Shown here piece after piece: positions 9,277 through 18,923 of a stretch of DNA of 64,000 nt; within the stretch, counting starts at the first letter, position 1; each line of letters opens with the position of its first letter. A program made the translations under genes and the position numbers. The stretch is from positions 2,009,014 through 2,073,013 of the forward strand of contig NZ_CP031700.1 of assembly GCF_008807015.1 (NCBI RefSeq), in the 5' to 3' direction. Below the pieces are notes generated by a model. That model had not been told where the DNA came from. It worked only from the letters and a program-made list of their open reading frames with translations, and searched no databases. The stretch is from Neisseria zalophi. Its GTDB lineage: Bacteria > Pseudomonadota > Gammaproteobacteria > Burkholderiales > Neisseriaceae.

Positions 9277-9298
9277 CTTTATATATCAAGATGGCTTT

Positions 9299-10171
9299 TT
9301 ACGGCTTGAAGGTGTAGCTATCAATTTTGCCTTCAGGCATCACCGGCACCAACAAATTATCGCCATAGCTTGCAATATCGGCAGAGCCTTTTCCACTGTC
9401 AAACAATGGTTTGGTTTGCCCGTTGCTATATTGCATAATTTTTCCGGCCAACATATCGCTAACAATAATATTACCGCGTATTTTGGTAATACCGTCCAGA
9501 TTGCCGATTTGTTGCGCACCGGGAAGCGGTTCGACTTTTTTAGTGGCAATATCAACAGCATAGATGCCGCCTAAGGTATCGGTTGAAAAATCCTCCCGCA
9601 TGCCTTCGCCCCAGTTGGCAACCAATAAACGGTTACCGTCGACAAATAAACCGTTAGGATGTGAAAAAGCATTACTTTCCACCCATTTTGACAACGTTTG
9701 CCCTTGTAAACGGAAAATGCCACCACCGACAACATCACTGACATAGACATTACCTTGTTTATCAACGCTGACATCATTGAGCATTTTGCTATCTTCTGCG
9801 GTGATGGTTTGCGTAACCTTGCCACTGGGAATATCTACAATACGCAATTGTTGAATGTCTGCAATGTATAGTGAATCTTCATATTGGGCGATACCTTTAG
9901 GGGCATTGAGCCCGCGCACCCAACTTTTTTCCAGTAGTTCACCATTTTTACCTAAGCGGCTGATATAGGCTTTACCATCTTGTGCCATCGGGCCGCCGTC
10001 ATTATTGGTTACATAAAAATTGTCACGCTTACTGTCATAGGCCACCGATTCCGGATGTACAAAACCGCTACTCGACCACTGTAATGCCGGTTTTGCCAAT
10101 TCTTCGGCATGGGCGGCGTGCATCAATATGGCAGCACTACCTAAAATGAGGCTTCGCTTGATTCGATTCAT
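9299..10171 (-). CDS. Periplasmic SMP-30/gluconolactonase-like beta-propeller protein
   Basis: 290 residues with a signal peptide ending near HAAHA (residue about 22). The mature chain shows regularly spaced propeller blades: HPESVAYDS near the start, APKGIAQYEDSLYIAD, LNDVSVDKQGNVYVSD, SHPNGLFVDGNRLLVAN and NLDGITKIRGNIIVSD. This is the pattern of the SMP-30/NHL-like superfamily, which includes lactonases and proteins without known activity. Its location would be the periplasm. It is 131 bp downstream of the aldo/keto reductase on the same strand and may share its transcript. The substrate is unknown. Confidence 0.75.
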   Translation of the reverse strand: MNRIKRSLILGSAAILMHAAHAEELAKPALQWSSSGFVHPESVAYDSKRDNFYVTNNDGGPMAQDGKAYISRLGKNGELLEKSWVRGLNAPKGIAQYEDSLYIADIQQLRIVDIPSGKVTQTITAEDSKMLNDVSVDKQGNVYVSDVVGGGIFRLQGQTLSKWVESNAFSHPNGLFVDGNRLLVANWGEGMREDFSTDTLGGIYAVDIATKKVEPLPGAQQIGNLDGITKIRGNIIVSDMLAGKIMQYSNGQTKPLFDSGKGSADIASYGDNLLVPVMPEGKIDSYTFKP

Positions 10172-10302
10172 TGGTTTTCTCCATTATCATTACTTATACT
10201 TAGCAAATTCAATATCGGTATCAAATTTGAAAAGTAAATATTGGTTTGATTGAGGCTTACGGTAAGTCTAAATCCGACCTTGCCGGTTTTGCCTTATAAA
10301 TG

Positions 10303-11232
10303 CTAGCTACGGGTCATAACTCCGTTTTTAATCCTAATTTTAGACATGGCCGAACCTACTATTTTACTGGTTTCAATGGCTTTATTAATTCTTGAAATAT
10401 CGCTTTCAGTCAGTTGTATATTAAGACTTTCTACCGACTCTAATAATTGGGAAACCTTTCTTGCCCCTGTTAGCGGAATAATATCTTGCCCTTTGTTAAA
10501 TATCCAAGCATGGGCTAATTGTGCGATCGAAATATTTTTTTCAGCGGCAATTTCATTCATCACATCAGTTAAAGGGTCTTTTTGCGTACCAAAAAATTTG
10601 CCTAGTCTTAATAATCCGAAAGCGACAACCCCAATACCGAACGCTCTGGCCACCGGCAGTATGTCTTTTTCAATGCTGTTATTGGTAATCGAATATTCTA
10701 ATTCCACCAAACTAATAGGATGCACTTCATTGGCTTTTCTCAACACATCCGCATCAACTTCCGACAAACCAATGTATTTGACATAACCTTCTTTGACTAA
10801 ATCGGCAATAGCGCCAATGGTATCCTCAATCGGAATCCCCATATCCACCCGGGCGGGTTGGTATAAATCGATATAATCAAGATTAAGGTTTTTGAGTGCC
10901 GAAGTAATGTATTTTTTTACATTTTTAGGGCCTACATCTACAATATTTTCTTTCTTTTCTTTTTCAGCCAAATTGCCGAAAGTACCGTATTTCACGGAAA
11001 TAAAAGCCTTATCTCTATCTTGGTTTTTTAGCGCTTCACCGATTAATTTTTCATTATGCCCGTCGACACCATAGAAATCGCCTGTATTCAAAAAGTTAAT
11101 TCCTAAATCCAATGCCTTATGAATGGTAGCGATACCCTCTTCTCTAGTAGAACCGGGCAAGGACATTCTCATGCAACCTAAGCCTAATCTTGAAATGCTA
11201 AAGTCTTTATTTTGATATTTTTCGATAGTCAT
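10303..11232 (-). CDS. Aldo/keto reductase family protein with altered catalytic tetrad
   Basis: 309 residues, full length for the (beta/alpha)8 aldo/keto reductases that use NADPH. The start has AGGTTAGAGAT upstream of the ATG. Conserved family segments are visible: RLGLGCMRMS, INFLNTGDFYG, the YIDLYQ motif, and GLSEVDADVLRKA. Of the Asp-Tyr-Lys-His tetrad, Tyr54 and Lys81 are present, but the Asp position reads Asn49 and the His position reads Ala127 (DLYQPARVD). The Ala occurs in a known subgroup with DLYQPAR; the Asn seems less usual. It may still reduce carbonyls or may have drifted to another role. The gene is alone upstream of the propeller gene. Confidence 0.88.
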   Translation of the reverse strand: MTIEKYQNKDFSISRLGLGCMRMSLPGSTREEGIATIHKALDLGINFLNTGDFYGVDGHNEKLIGEALKNQDRDKAFISVKYGTFGNLAEKEKKENIVDVGPKNVKKYITSALKNLNLDYIDLYQPARVDMGIPIEDTIGAIADLVKEGYVKYIGLSEVDADVLRKANEVHPISLVELEYSITNNSIEKDILPVARAFGIGVVAFGLLRLGKFFGTQKDPLTDVMNEIAAEKNISIAQLAHAWIFNKGQDIIPLTGARKVSQLLESVESLNIQLTESDISRINKAIETSKIVGSAMSKIRIKNGVMTRS

Positions 11233-11598
11233 ATCTCTAACCTCCAGTGAAGTTAATCATGATTCCATCCGATTAAGATAATCATAAAGGCTATTCAGAT
11301 TTTCAATATAACGCCATGATTATAAATAAAAGCCTTTAATAATCTATAAGTTTAAACAGATATGCAAATTAACCATAAATGCCATAATACCGTTTACTAC
11401 TAAAAGCGGGCTATTATCCATATCTATTTCAACATTATGAATATAATAATATATTTTATAATCTAACATATTCATTAGAAAATAATTCCTCAAATTCAGC
11501 AAATACAAAGTAAATAGCTGTTATCCCTATTTAATGATTTCTTACCAATCCATGATTTCCTATTAAGAAACGAATGTTAAATAAAATTGGTATTTATC

Positions 11599-11669
11599 AA
11601 ACATCGGGCATTCCATACAATACACACATCAACAAAACAGGCAGCCGATAAAAATATTGCCTGATGTTT
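11599..11669 (+). promoter_or_regulatory. Leader inverted repeat upstream of secreted peptide B
   Basis: AAACATCGGGCA (11599-11610) pairs with TGCCTGATGTTT (11658-11669). The single difference from copy A changes A-U to G-U and keeps the stem in RNA. Confidence 0.6.
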
Positions 11670-11706
11670 AAAACCCAATAAAAAATACACCATGAGGACA
11701 ATTATC

Positions 11707-11946
11707 ATGAAAAAAACTATGCTTACTTTCGCCGCTTTAGCTACCTTAGCCACTTCTTTCGCTTCTGCCCGCGGTGCCCACATGCCTAAATATGATCATG
11801 CCAATGATTCAGGCCCTATCGCAGGCTTACAAGCAACCAATAATGATTATGAAGACAGCATCCAATTCATCGCTCCGCGTACCGGTATTGATGAAAATGC
11901 TTTCCAATATCAATATGAACATTTAGGCCGCACTGATCGCCATTAA
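11707..11946 (+). CDS. Small secreted protein of unknown function, copy B
   Basis: 79 residues, the same as copy A except for one Asp-to-Asn change; the other coding differences are silent. It has the same GAGG ribosome site and signal peptide. Its own downstream terminator, which by analogy with copy A would be the DUS hairpin beginning at about 11974, has been split by IS copy 2, which starts 42 bases after the stop codon. Transcription may therefore read into the IS. No family is recognised. Confidence 0.8.
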   Translation: MKKTMLTFAALATLATSFASARGAHMPKYDHANDSGPIAGLQATNNDYEDSIQFIAPRTGIDENAFQYQYEHLGRTDRH

Positions 11947-12044
11947 TATCTTATTAAATTCCAGTTATATAAAAAGGCCGTCTGAAATTGAACTGCACCC
12001 CAAAAGTTGGACACTCCTCCAACCCATTAAGGTGCAGTTTTCTT

Positions 12045-12392
12045 ATGAGCAAATATACATTAGACTTTAAATACCAAGCCGTACAATATTATCAGCGCGT
12101 ACGCAGCCAACAGCGTACTGCCGATCACTTTAATATTTCCCGTACCCATTTACGCCGTTGGATAGCCGCATACAACCAAGGCGGCATCCGCGCACTTGAG
12201 CATCCGCAGGCCATTATGATCATCAAACGCAAAAACCCCTTTATCGTCGATAAACCCGACCACGAAAAAACACAGGCGGAACTAATCGAAGAGTTGCGCT
12301 ATATGCGGGCGGAGAACGACTATCTAAAGGAATTAAAAGCCCTCAGGCAGAAAGAAGCGGTCGCCAAAAAAGCGAAGCCGTCCAAGCACTGA
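12045..12392 (+). CDS. IS3-family transposase OrfA, copy 2
   Basis: 115 residues from MSKYTLDFKYQAV, with the same AAGGTG ribosome site as copy 1. It differs from copy 1 at only a few residues, for example QRV for RHV near residue 18. It holds the helix-turn-helix and the C-terminal charged helix. The slippery A-run is at 12366-12371. Confidence 0.9.
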   Translation: MSKYTLDFKYQAVQYYQRVRSQQRTADHFNISRTHLRRWIAAYNQGGIRALEHPQAIMIIKRKNPFIVDKPDHEKTQAELIEELRYMRAENDYLKELKALRQKEAVAKKAKPSKH

Positions 12393-13192
12393 GGGCAAAA
12401 CATCCGCTTAAATACCTGCTGCACAGTGCTGCACTGCCCAAAAGCAGCTTTTATTACCACCACGGCCGACCCGATCCGGACGAACAGGACAAAGCTACCG
12501 TTGCCGAAGTTTATGCCCGCCATCAAGGGCGTTACGGATACAGGCGGATTGCCGCCACTTTGTCATGGAATAAGAAAAAGGTTGCCCGTTTGATGAAACT
12601 GCTGCAATTGAAAGCCAAAGTGCGTCCGAAAAAAGCCTACCGCCATCCGGCAATGGGAGAACCGTCGGATAATATTCTGAACCGCCGCTTTGAGGCGCAA
12701 AAACCCAATGAGAAATGGCTGACAGATGCCACCGAATTCAAGTGCAGCAATGGTAAACTGTATCTGTCACCGATATTGGATGTATTTAACCGCGAAATCG
12801 TCGCTTATGCGATGAGCCGTCGCCCGAACAGCGAGATGGTGGAAAGAATGCTGAATGATGCGGTCTGCAAACTGACAAAGGCAGATAAAGTGCTGCTGCA
12901 TTCCGATCAAGGTGTGCTATACCGTACGGAAGCTTACCGCCGCACGTTGGCGGAACACGGCATAGTGAAGAGTATGTCGCGTAAAGGCAATTGTTGGGAC
13001 AATGCACCGATGGAAAGCTTCTTTGCGATACTGAAGACGGAATGCTTTTATCAAGAAGGCAAACTTTCGACAACAGAGCTGATGCAGACAATAGATGACT
13101 ATATACGATACTACAATCATGACAGATGTAGTTTGAAATTGAAAAAGCTGAGTCCTGTGGCATACAGAACCCAGCTCGAAAAGGCAGCCTGA
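12368..13192 (+). CDS. IS3-family transposase OrfB (DDE domain), copy 2
   Basis: Frame-shifted continuation of OrfA; the coordinate given is the inferred -1 slip point and the first in-frame ATG is at 12560. The DDE residues are all present (WLTDATEF, LHSDQG, MESFF). One visible difference from copy 1 is Asp for Asn in the YNHDRCSL segment near the C-terminus. It appears intact. Confidence 0.88.
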   Translation, partial: KSEAVQALRAKHPLKYLLHSAALPKSSFYYHHGRPDPDEQDKATVAEVYARHQGRYGYRRIAATLSWNKKKVARLMKLLQLKAKVRPKKAYRHPAMGEPSDNILNRRFEAQKPNEKWLTDATEFKCSNGKLYLSPILDVFNREIVAYAMSRRPNSEMVERMLNDAVCKLTKADKVLLHSDQGVLYRTEAYRRTLAEHGIVKSMSRKGNCWDNAPMESFFAILKTECFYQEGKLSTTELMQTIDDYIRYYNHDRCSLKLKKLSPVAYRTQLEKAA

Positions 13193-13283
13193 AAAGGCTT
13201 TTATGTTTGTCCAAGATTTGGGGGTCAGATCAAATTTCAGACGGCCTTTTCCTTGATTTATCATCCAATAATCAAGACAAATA

Positions 13284-13898
13284 TCAACGCAAACCCAAAC
13301 GCCGCTTTAAAAGCAAATACATCAAAGCCACATTAATCGAATCATTCAAAGCATCATGGCGGGGCAAATCGTTTAGCCCGAGTTTTTTACACATCGAATC
13401 CAAGCGCAAATCCACATAGCTGTCGTGTATGTTTTCTTTGCCCTGCCAACGGTGGTAGAGCGAAGATACATCGGTTTGTTTATTGGGCAGTTTGATGCCG
13501 ATCATAGGCTTGAGAAACTTATTTATCATCGCCACATCATATTCCAAATAATAGCCGACTAACTCGCGTCCGCCGATAAATGCCAACAACTGCTTAACGG
13601 CTTCTTCCACCGGAATGCCGTCTGAAAGATCTTTCGGTCGCAATCCGTGCACACTGATATTGGCTGCCTCCATCGGGTTTTCAGGCTTCACCAACACATA
13701 AAACGATTCGCTTGCCAGCACTTGGTTATCACGGATTTTTACCGCACCAATCGACAATATTTCGGCTTCTTTTACATCCAAACTGGTGGTTTCGCAATCG
13801 AAGCTGACCAACTCGTCATGTACATCGTCGAATAAAAAATCATAATCGGGATTGGTGAGTTTTTTGCGTTCCCTGCCGCGTAAAAAGCGTTTAAACAT
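13284..13898 (-). CDS. DnaQ-like 3'-5' exonuclease (DEDDh)
   Basis: 204 residues. The three exonuclease motifs are complete: Exo I with Asp34 and Glu36 (SFDCETTSLD), Exo II with Asp121 (LEYDVAM), and Exo III with His181 and Asp186 (PRHDALNDS). This is the DEDDh class related to the proofreading subunit of DNA polymerase III, but the protein is a stand-alone domain. The start has AAGGAG six bases upstream. It begins 12 bases after the CBS/DUF294 gene ends, so the two form an operon; this pairing recurs in many proteobacteria. Its nucleic acid substrate is unknown. Its 3' end lies 51 bp from IS copy 2 and is intact. Confidence 0.88.
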   Translation of the reverse strand: MFKRFLRGRERKKLTNPDYDFLFDDVHDELVSFDCETTSLDVKEAEILSIGAVKIRDNQVLASESFYVLVKPENPMEAANISVHGLRPKDLSDGIPVEEAVKQLLAFIGGRELVGYYLEYDVAMINKFLKPMIGIKLPNKQTDVSSLYHRWQGKENIHDSYVDLRLDSMCKKLGLNDLPRHDALNDSINVALMYLLLKRRLGLR

Positions 13899-13910
13899 AC
13901 TCTTGCTCCT

Positions 13911-15719
13911 TTACGAGGTAATATGGAAATGGTGGCGGATAACGTTTTTAAAGCGCTTCACCACTTGCAACGCATCTTTCAACAAATCACGCTCCAGAGT
14001 AGAAAGACTGTCGAAATCCAATTGATTGGGTGCCTCTCCCGTTTTCCCTCCATCTAACACAGCCAGATTGGCAGTGAGGCGTAAATCCATAATATAATTC
14101 AACGCTTCGGCCACATCTTTGCCTAATGATTCATCGATCACCTTTAAGCGCACCAAATGATGAATACGTTCGAACGTATTGGTTTCTTCAATACGCGCTT
14201 CCAAACTCAAGGCGCGGATACCGTGCACCACCGGAAACTGCCCCATCTTTTTAATATCCATTTTTTCAGATTGTCCGCGCTTGAGCAGTTGCGGGAAAAA
14301 GCCTTTGCTTTGGCTATCGAACTGATCAACCGCACGGGCAAACGACATCAACATGCCAACATCGTTAATCATCACTTTCTGCAAATGCGCTTTCACTTCG
14401 GCAAGCATGGATATATCGCCGGCAACCGCTTTGGCATCGATAAAAATCGCCAGATTCATCATGCTTTCCCCACTGGGCGAAACACACCAGCCGCTAACCA
14501 TTTTTTTGAATTCCGGCAAGGTCTTGCGCCATTGCGGGTTATTCACCATAATTTTGCCGGGACAAGGCGGATAGCCCAGTTTTGTTAGCGTTTCGGAGAA
14601 TTTCTCAGCCGTTTCAGTGGCCAAATCGATATCCACCCCCTCACCTAAAATCAGCGCATTGTCTTGGTCGGTTTTTAAAATCTGTTCGCCGCGCCCCTCC
14701 GACCCCATCACAATCAAGCACGAATTTTCATACAGATCGGTCGGTGCCAGAATCCGCCAAGCTTTTTCAAACAGGCTAGTGTTCAATACCTGCATCAACT
14801 GCGCCAACTGCGGAGCGCGCACACCGTTGCTGCGCAAGAGGCGGATAGAATCGGTCATCTGCCCGGCAATATCCACCAATTCATCAATGGTTTTCGCCCG
14901 CTCCAAACGTTGTGCCACCAAATGACTGTGATTGGAAAGATAGGCCAATACATCAATCTGCTCCAAAGTGCCGACCGGCGTGCCGTTTTCGGTAACGACC
15001 ACACGCTGAATGCGATAGCTCATCATTTTCAGCAAGGCATTAAACACAAAATCATCAATATCGGCAGCAATCAAATCAAAGGCCGACCATTTATATACCG
15101 GCTCATCAGATGAAGCACCTGCGATCACCATGTCGCGAAAAGCCGATTCGGTAAACACGCCGACTTTATCTTCATGGCGTACCAAAGCGGATTTTGTTTT
15201 GCGCTCTTTCAACACTTCGGCAGCATGGAAAACCTTATCGGAGCCTTCCAGCCAAGTCGGGTTATTGCGGTAGGCATCGCGCACTTTCGCCGTAAACAGG
15301 CTTTCGAACTCACTTTCGTTTTTGGTATTCGACAAGCTGGCAAATTTATCGGCCACGCTCGCATAACAATAAGCACCGAAGCGCGGATTGGCATCGATAA
15401 TTTCCAGCACCACCGCTTTCGGAATCGTATAAACCAAGGCTTCTTCTTCGACAATAAACTGATGATGGCTGATGCCCTCAATCAAACCGCGCGCTTCAAA
15501 AGTATCGTGCGTGCGGTAGAGCGACACCATTTCGCCATCGGCACCGATTTCTTTCACCAAGCCTTTCATCACCACATATAAAAACTCAATCGGTTCTTCC
15601 GGTTTGATAATGGTTTCGTCGTCGTGGAAAAAGGCGATATTGACAGACTTCTGCAACAAAATCCGCTCGGAATTGTTGAGATAATCAAAAGGGGCGTAGT
15701 TAAAATCGAACCGTTCCAT
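13911..15719 (-). CDS. Cyclic-nucleotide-binding, CBS and DUF294 putative nucleotidyltransferase protein
   Basis: 602 residues. Order of domains: a cNMP-binding-like beta-barrel (about 20-125), two CBS motifs (about 155-265), the DUF294 nucleotidyltransferase-like domain with GSEGRGEQILKTDQDNAL at 339-356 (metal-binding Asp351 and Asp353), and a helical DUF294 C-terminal domain (about 450-600). The combination suggests a sensor of adenosine nucleotides that modifies a protein or RNA, like GlnD-type enzymes, but no target is established. It is the first gene of a two-gene operon with the exonuclease. The ribosome site AGGAAG precedes the ATG. Confidence 0.88.
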   Translation of the reverse strand: MERFDFNYAPFDYLNNSERILLQKSVNIAFFHDDETIIKPEEPIEFLYVVMKGLVKEIGADGEMVSLYRTHDTFEARGLIEGISHHQFIVEEEALVYTIPKAVVLEIIDANPRFGAYCYASVADKFASLSNTKNESEFESLFTAKVRDAYRNNPTWLEGSDKVFHAAEVLKERKTKSALVRHEDKVGVFTESAFRDMVIAGASSDEPVYKWSAFDLIAADIDDFVFNALLKMMSYRIQRVVVTENGTPVGTLEQIDVLAYLSNHSHLVAQRLERAKTIDELVDIAGQMTDSIRLLRSNGVRAPQLAQLMQVLNTSLFEKAWRILAPTDLYENSCLIVMGSEGRGEQILKTDQDNALILGEGVDIDLATETAEKFSETLTKLGYPPCPGKIMVNNPQWRKTLPEFKKMVSGWCVSPSGESMMNLAIFIDAKAVAGDISMLAEVKAHLQKVMINDVGMLMSFARAVDQFDSQSKGFFPQLLKRGQSEKMDIKKMGQFPVVHGIRALSLEARIEETNTFERIHHLVRLKVIDESLGKDVAEALNYIMDLRLTANLAVLDGGKTGEAPNQLDFDSLSTLERDLLKDALQVVKRFKNVIRHHFHITS

Positions 15720-15872
15720 AGTTTATTTCTTCCTTTGTTTTGTTGTTTTATTTTATTTATTGTCAAACAATTATGCCATGCTTTCAAGGAAGCAGGGAAA
15801 TAGGCCGTCTGAAAACATTTAAACCACCTGCACAATATCGGCTCTTCTGCCGCCGCCAAACCTAAAAACAAT

Positions 15873-15899
15873 ACCCGCCCGAATCAGCTTCGGGCGGGC
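15873..15899 (-). terminator. gcvP terminator
   Basis: CCCGCCCGAA pairs with TTCGGGCGGG over a 5-base loop; the minus strand continues GTATTGTTTTT. Confidence 0.88.
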
Positions 15900-15942
15900 A
15901 TCTCAAACCAATATCAAACCGGTTCAAACCAAATTTTGAAAC

Positions 15943-18789
15943 TTATAAACCGACATCTTCAGGCAAAGACGGCACCAAGTGGCGGTCGCCATAAACATCA
16001 TCGACACGGTTCACACTCGGCCAGAATTTGTTTTCACGCACATAAGGCAGCGGGAAAACGGCTTCTTCACGGGTGTACGGACGATCCCACTCGCCGGTGA
16101 TATCGGCAGCCGTGTGCGGTGCGTTTACCAACGGGTTATTGTCTTTCGGCCAAACACCTTTCTCTACATTCAACACTTCCTGCTTGATTTGTTTCAATGC
16201 AGCGATAAAGCGGTCGAGTTCGGCTTTGCTTTCGCTTTCGGTCGGCTCGATCATTAAAGTGCCGGCCACGGGGAACGACACCGTCGGCGCGTGGAAACCA
16301 TAGTCCATCAGGCGTTTGGCAATATCGGTTTCGGTGATGCCGCTTTCGGCTTTCAGCGGACGCAAATCAACAATACATTCATGTGCGACACGGCCGTTTT
16401 TGCCGGTATAGAGAATCGGATAATCTTCACTCAATGCTTTGGCCACATAGTTGGCATTCAGCAACGCCCATTGCGAAGTTTGCACCATGCCTTGTTTGCC
16501 CATCATGGTGATGTACATCCATGTAATCGGCAGAATACCGGCAGAGCCGTAAGGCGCGGCGGAAACGGCGCTCATGCCTTTGCCCGCACCTTCAACAGGT
16601 GATACGGTATGGTTCGGGGCAAACGGGGCAAGGTGGGCTTTCAAGCCAATCGGACCCATACCCGGACCGCCGCCGCCATGCGGGATACAGAACGTTTTAT
16701 GCAGGTTCATGTGCAACACGTCTGCGCCGACTTCGGCCGGCTGCATAATACCGATTTGGGCGTTCATATTGGCGCCGTCCATATACACTTGGCCGCCATG
16801 CTCATGAATAATGTTACAAATATCGCGAATACCCTCTTCATACACGCCGTGGGTAGAAGGATAAGTAATCATCAATGCGCCCAAATGCTCGCTATGTTCG
16901 GCGGCTTTGGCTTTTAAGTCTTCGATATTGACATTACCGTGTTCATCGGTATCGACCGTTACCACTTTCATGCCCATCATGGTGGCGGTGGCCGGATTGG
17001 TGCCGTGTGCGGAACGCGGAATCAGGCAGACATTGCGCTCGGATTGGCCGTTTGCTTCGTGATAGCGGCGGATAGACAGCAGGCCGGTATATTCGCCTTG
17101 TGCGCCTGAGTTCGGCTGCATCGAAATGGCATCGAAACCGGTAATCGCTTTTAGTTGGGTTTGCAAATCATCCAACATCTGCATATAGCCGCCCACTTGG
17201 TCGCGCGGGGCAAACGGGTGGATATGGCTGAATTCCGGCCAAGTAATCGGCAGCATTTCGCTGGTGGCATTGAGTTTCATGGTGCAGCTGCCCAATGAAA
17301 TCATGCTGCGGTTCATCGCCAAATCGCGCTCTTCCAGTTTTTTCAGGTAGCGCAACATTTCGTGTTCGGTGTGATAACGGTTAAAGACCGGATGCTGCAA
17401 AATCGCATCGGTACGCAACAGGCCGTCTGAAAGTTTGCCGCCTGCCTGTTCGGGCAGGGCTTGTGCTTTGCCGGTGAAGATTTCGGTTAAATCGGCAAAA
17501 TCTTGTGCGGAAGATTCTTCATGGAATGCCGCTGCTAAAACGTTGTCGCTAATACGGCGCAAGTTGTAGCCCGCATTTAAAGCGGCCTGATAAACCGCAT
17601 CGGCTTTGGCTTTATCACCGCAATCAACGGCAACGGTATCGAAGAAAACGGCATGCGCCACTTTCAGGCCGTCTGAACCGTTTACCGCATCGGCAAACGC
17701 CGACGCCAGCGCATGAATACGGTTGGCAATGCGTTTCACGCCTTCGGGGCCGTGATAAACCGCATACATACCGGCCAGATTAGCCAACAATGCCTGCGCG
17801 GTACAAATATTCGACGTGGCTTTTTCGCGGCGGATATGTTGTTCGCGCGTAGACAATGCCATACGCAATGCCGGTTTGCCCGCAGCATCTTTAGACACGC
17901 CGATAATCCGGCCGGGCGACGAACGTTTGAATTCGTCTTTAAACGCAAAATAAGCCGCATGCGGGCCGCCGAAGCCCATCGGCACACCGAAACGCTGGGT
18001 ATTGCCCAAAGCAATATCCGCGCCCAAAGCCGCCGGCGATTTCAACAACACCAAGCTCATAATATCGGCCGCAACCGCCACTACCGCACCTTGTGCTTTC
18101 AGACGGCCTATAACATCTTCCAAAGCCACCACATCGCCGTCTTTACCGACATATTGCAACAGCGCACCGAAGAAGTCGCCCTCATCGGCCGTCTGAAAAT
18201 CGCCTACCACCAATTCAAAGCCGAAATATCCGGCGCGGGTTTTCATTACGTCTAAGGTTTGCGGATATACCCGTTCGTCTACAAAAAAGCGGTTGGATTT
18301 CGATTTGCTCACGCGCTTGGCCATCGACATCGCTTCCGCCGCTGCGGTGGCTTCGTCGAGCAGCGACGCACCGGCCACTTCAAAGCCGGTTAAATCGATA
18401 CACACCTGTTGGAAATTCAACAAAGCCTGCAAACGCCCTTGTGCAATCTCGGCCTGATAAGGCGTATAAGCCGTATACCAACCCGGATTTTCCAATACAT
18501 TGCGCAAAATCACATTCGGCAAACGGGTCGGATAATAGCCCAAGCCGATATAGCTTTTATTCACCTTGTTTTTCACCGCCATGCCCTTCAGCTTGGCCAA
18601 AGCATCGGCTTCGGTTAACGCTTGCGGCAGATTCAGTTCGGACGGCATACGGATACTTTGCGGCACGGTATGATCGATAAAACCGGCCATATCTTTTTCG
18701 CCCAAAGCGCCCAAAAGCGCCGCCTCGTCTTTAAAGCTGATATGACGGGCGGCAAATTCATTTTGATTGAACAAATCGTTGAAGTTCAT
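15943..18789 (-). CDS. gcvP: Glycine dehydrogenase (decarboxylating), P-protein
   Basis: 948 residues, normal for the single-chain P-protein. It decarboxylates glycine with pyridoxal phosphate and passes the aminomethyl group to the lipoyl H-protein of the glycine cleavage system. The PLP-binding lysine is in [18 protein letters not shown] in the second half; the Gly-rich stretch after it is diagnostic. AAGGAA precedes the ATG. gcvT and gcvH are not in the window. The 134-bp upstream region shows no glycine riboswitch that I can recognise. DUS copies lie inside the coding region. The gene is closed by a strong terminator. Confidence 0.97.
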   Translation of the reverse strand: MNFNDLFNQNEFAARHISFKDEAALLGALGEKDMAGFIDHTVPQSIRMPSELNLPQALTEADALAKLKGMAVKNKVNKSYIGLGYYPTRLPNVILRNVLENPGWYTAYTPYQAEIAQGRLQALLNFQQVCIDLTGFEVAGASLLDEATAAAEAMSMAKRVSKSKSNRFFVDERVYPQTLDVMKTRAGYFGFELVVGDFQTADEGDFFGALLQYVGKDGDVVALEDVIGRLKAQGAVVAVAADIMSLVLLKSPAALGADIALGNTQRFGVPMGFGGPHAAYFAFKDEFKRSSPGRIIGVSKDAAGKPALRMALSTREQHIRREKATSNICTAQALLANLAGMYAVYHGPEGVKRIANRIHALASAFADAVNGSDGLKVAHAVFFDTVAVDCGDKAKADAVYQAALNAGYNLRRISDNVLAAAFHEESSAQDFADLTEIFTGKAQALPEQAGGKLSDGLLRTDAILQHPVFNRYHTEHEMLRYLKKLEERDLAMNRSMISLGSCTMKLNATSEMLPITWPEFSHIHPFAPRDQVGGYMQMLDDLQTQLKAITGFDAISMQPNSGAQGEYTGLLSIRRYHEANGQSERNVCLIPRSAHGTNPATATMMGMKVVTVDTDEHGNVNIEDLKAKAAEHSEHLGALMITYPSTHGVYEEGIRDICNIIHEHGGQVYMDGANMNAQIGIMQPAEVGADVLHMNLHKTFCIPHGGGGPGMGPIGLKAHLAPFAPNHTVSPVEGAGKGMSAVSAAPYGSAGILPITWMYITMMGKQGMVQTSQWALLNANYVAKALSEDYPILYTGKNGRVAHECIVDLRPLKAESGITETDIAKRLMDYGFHAPTVSFPVAGTLMIEPTESESKAELDRFIAALKQIKQEVLNVEKGVWPKDNNPLVNAPHTAADITGEWDRPYTREEAVFPLPYVRENKFWPSVNRVDDVYGDRHLVPSLPEDVGL

Positions 18790-18923
18790 TTTTTTCCTTA
18801 GTAAATTAAGACCTGCAAAGATAGAGATTTTAATAAAAAACTTTATTTATTGAGCTTATATAGCACCATACATATTAAGAAACAACATAATTAATAACAA
18901 TGGGAAACACTTTGACCATTTTA

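Larger units (their letters stand above)
11555..11946 (+). repeat. 392-bp direct repeat, copy B
   Basis: Second copy of the segment at 7814-8205, ending at the stop codon of the secreted-peptide gene. The preceding 11233-11554 is AT-rich and holds no gene that I can support. Confidence 0.95.
11989..13232 (+). mobile_element. IS3-family insertion sequence, copy 2
   Basis: 1244 bp, the same ends and orientation as copy 1, flanked by a 3-bp duplication AAT (11986-11988 and 13233-13235). Removing the element and one AAT restores an uninterrupted palindrome, GGCCGTCTGAAA joined to TTTCAGACGGCC, so insertion was at the centre of a DUS hairpin. Both transposase frames are intact. The few differences from copy 1 suggest recent spread. 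Confidence 0.95.

Noticed and set aside
9101-9289. A 62-codon minus-strand frame between the propeller and LprI-like genes
   Set aside because: It overlaps the terminator at 9244-9276, has no ribosome site and shows no family resemblance.
221-13232. Composite transposon formed by the two IS copies
   Set aside because: Each copy has its own different 3-bp duplication, and the interval holds essential core genes in the expected neisserial order.
18790-18923. Possible glycine riboswitch before gcvP
   Set aside because: The 134-bp upstream region shows none of the paired GGA-type helices of the glycine aptamer and is AT-rich throughout.
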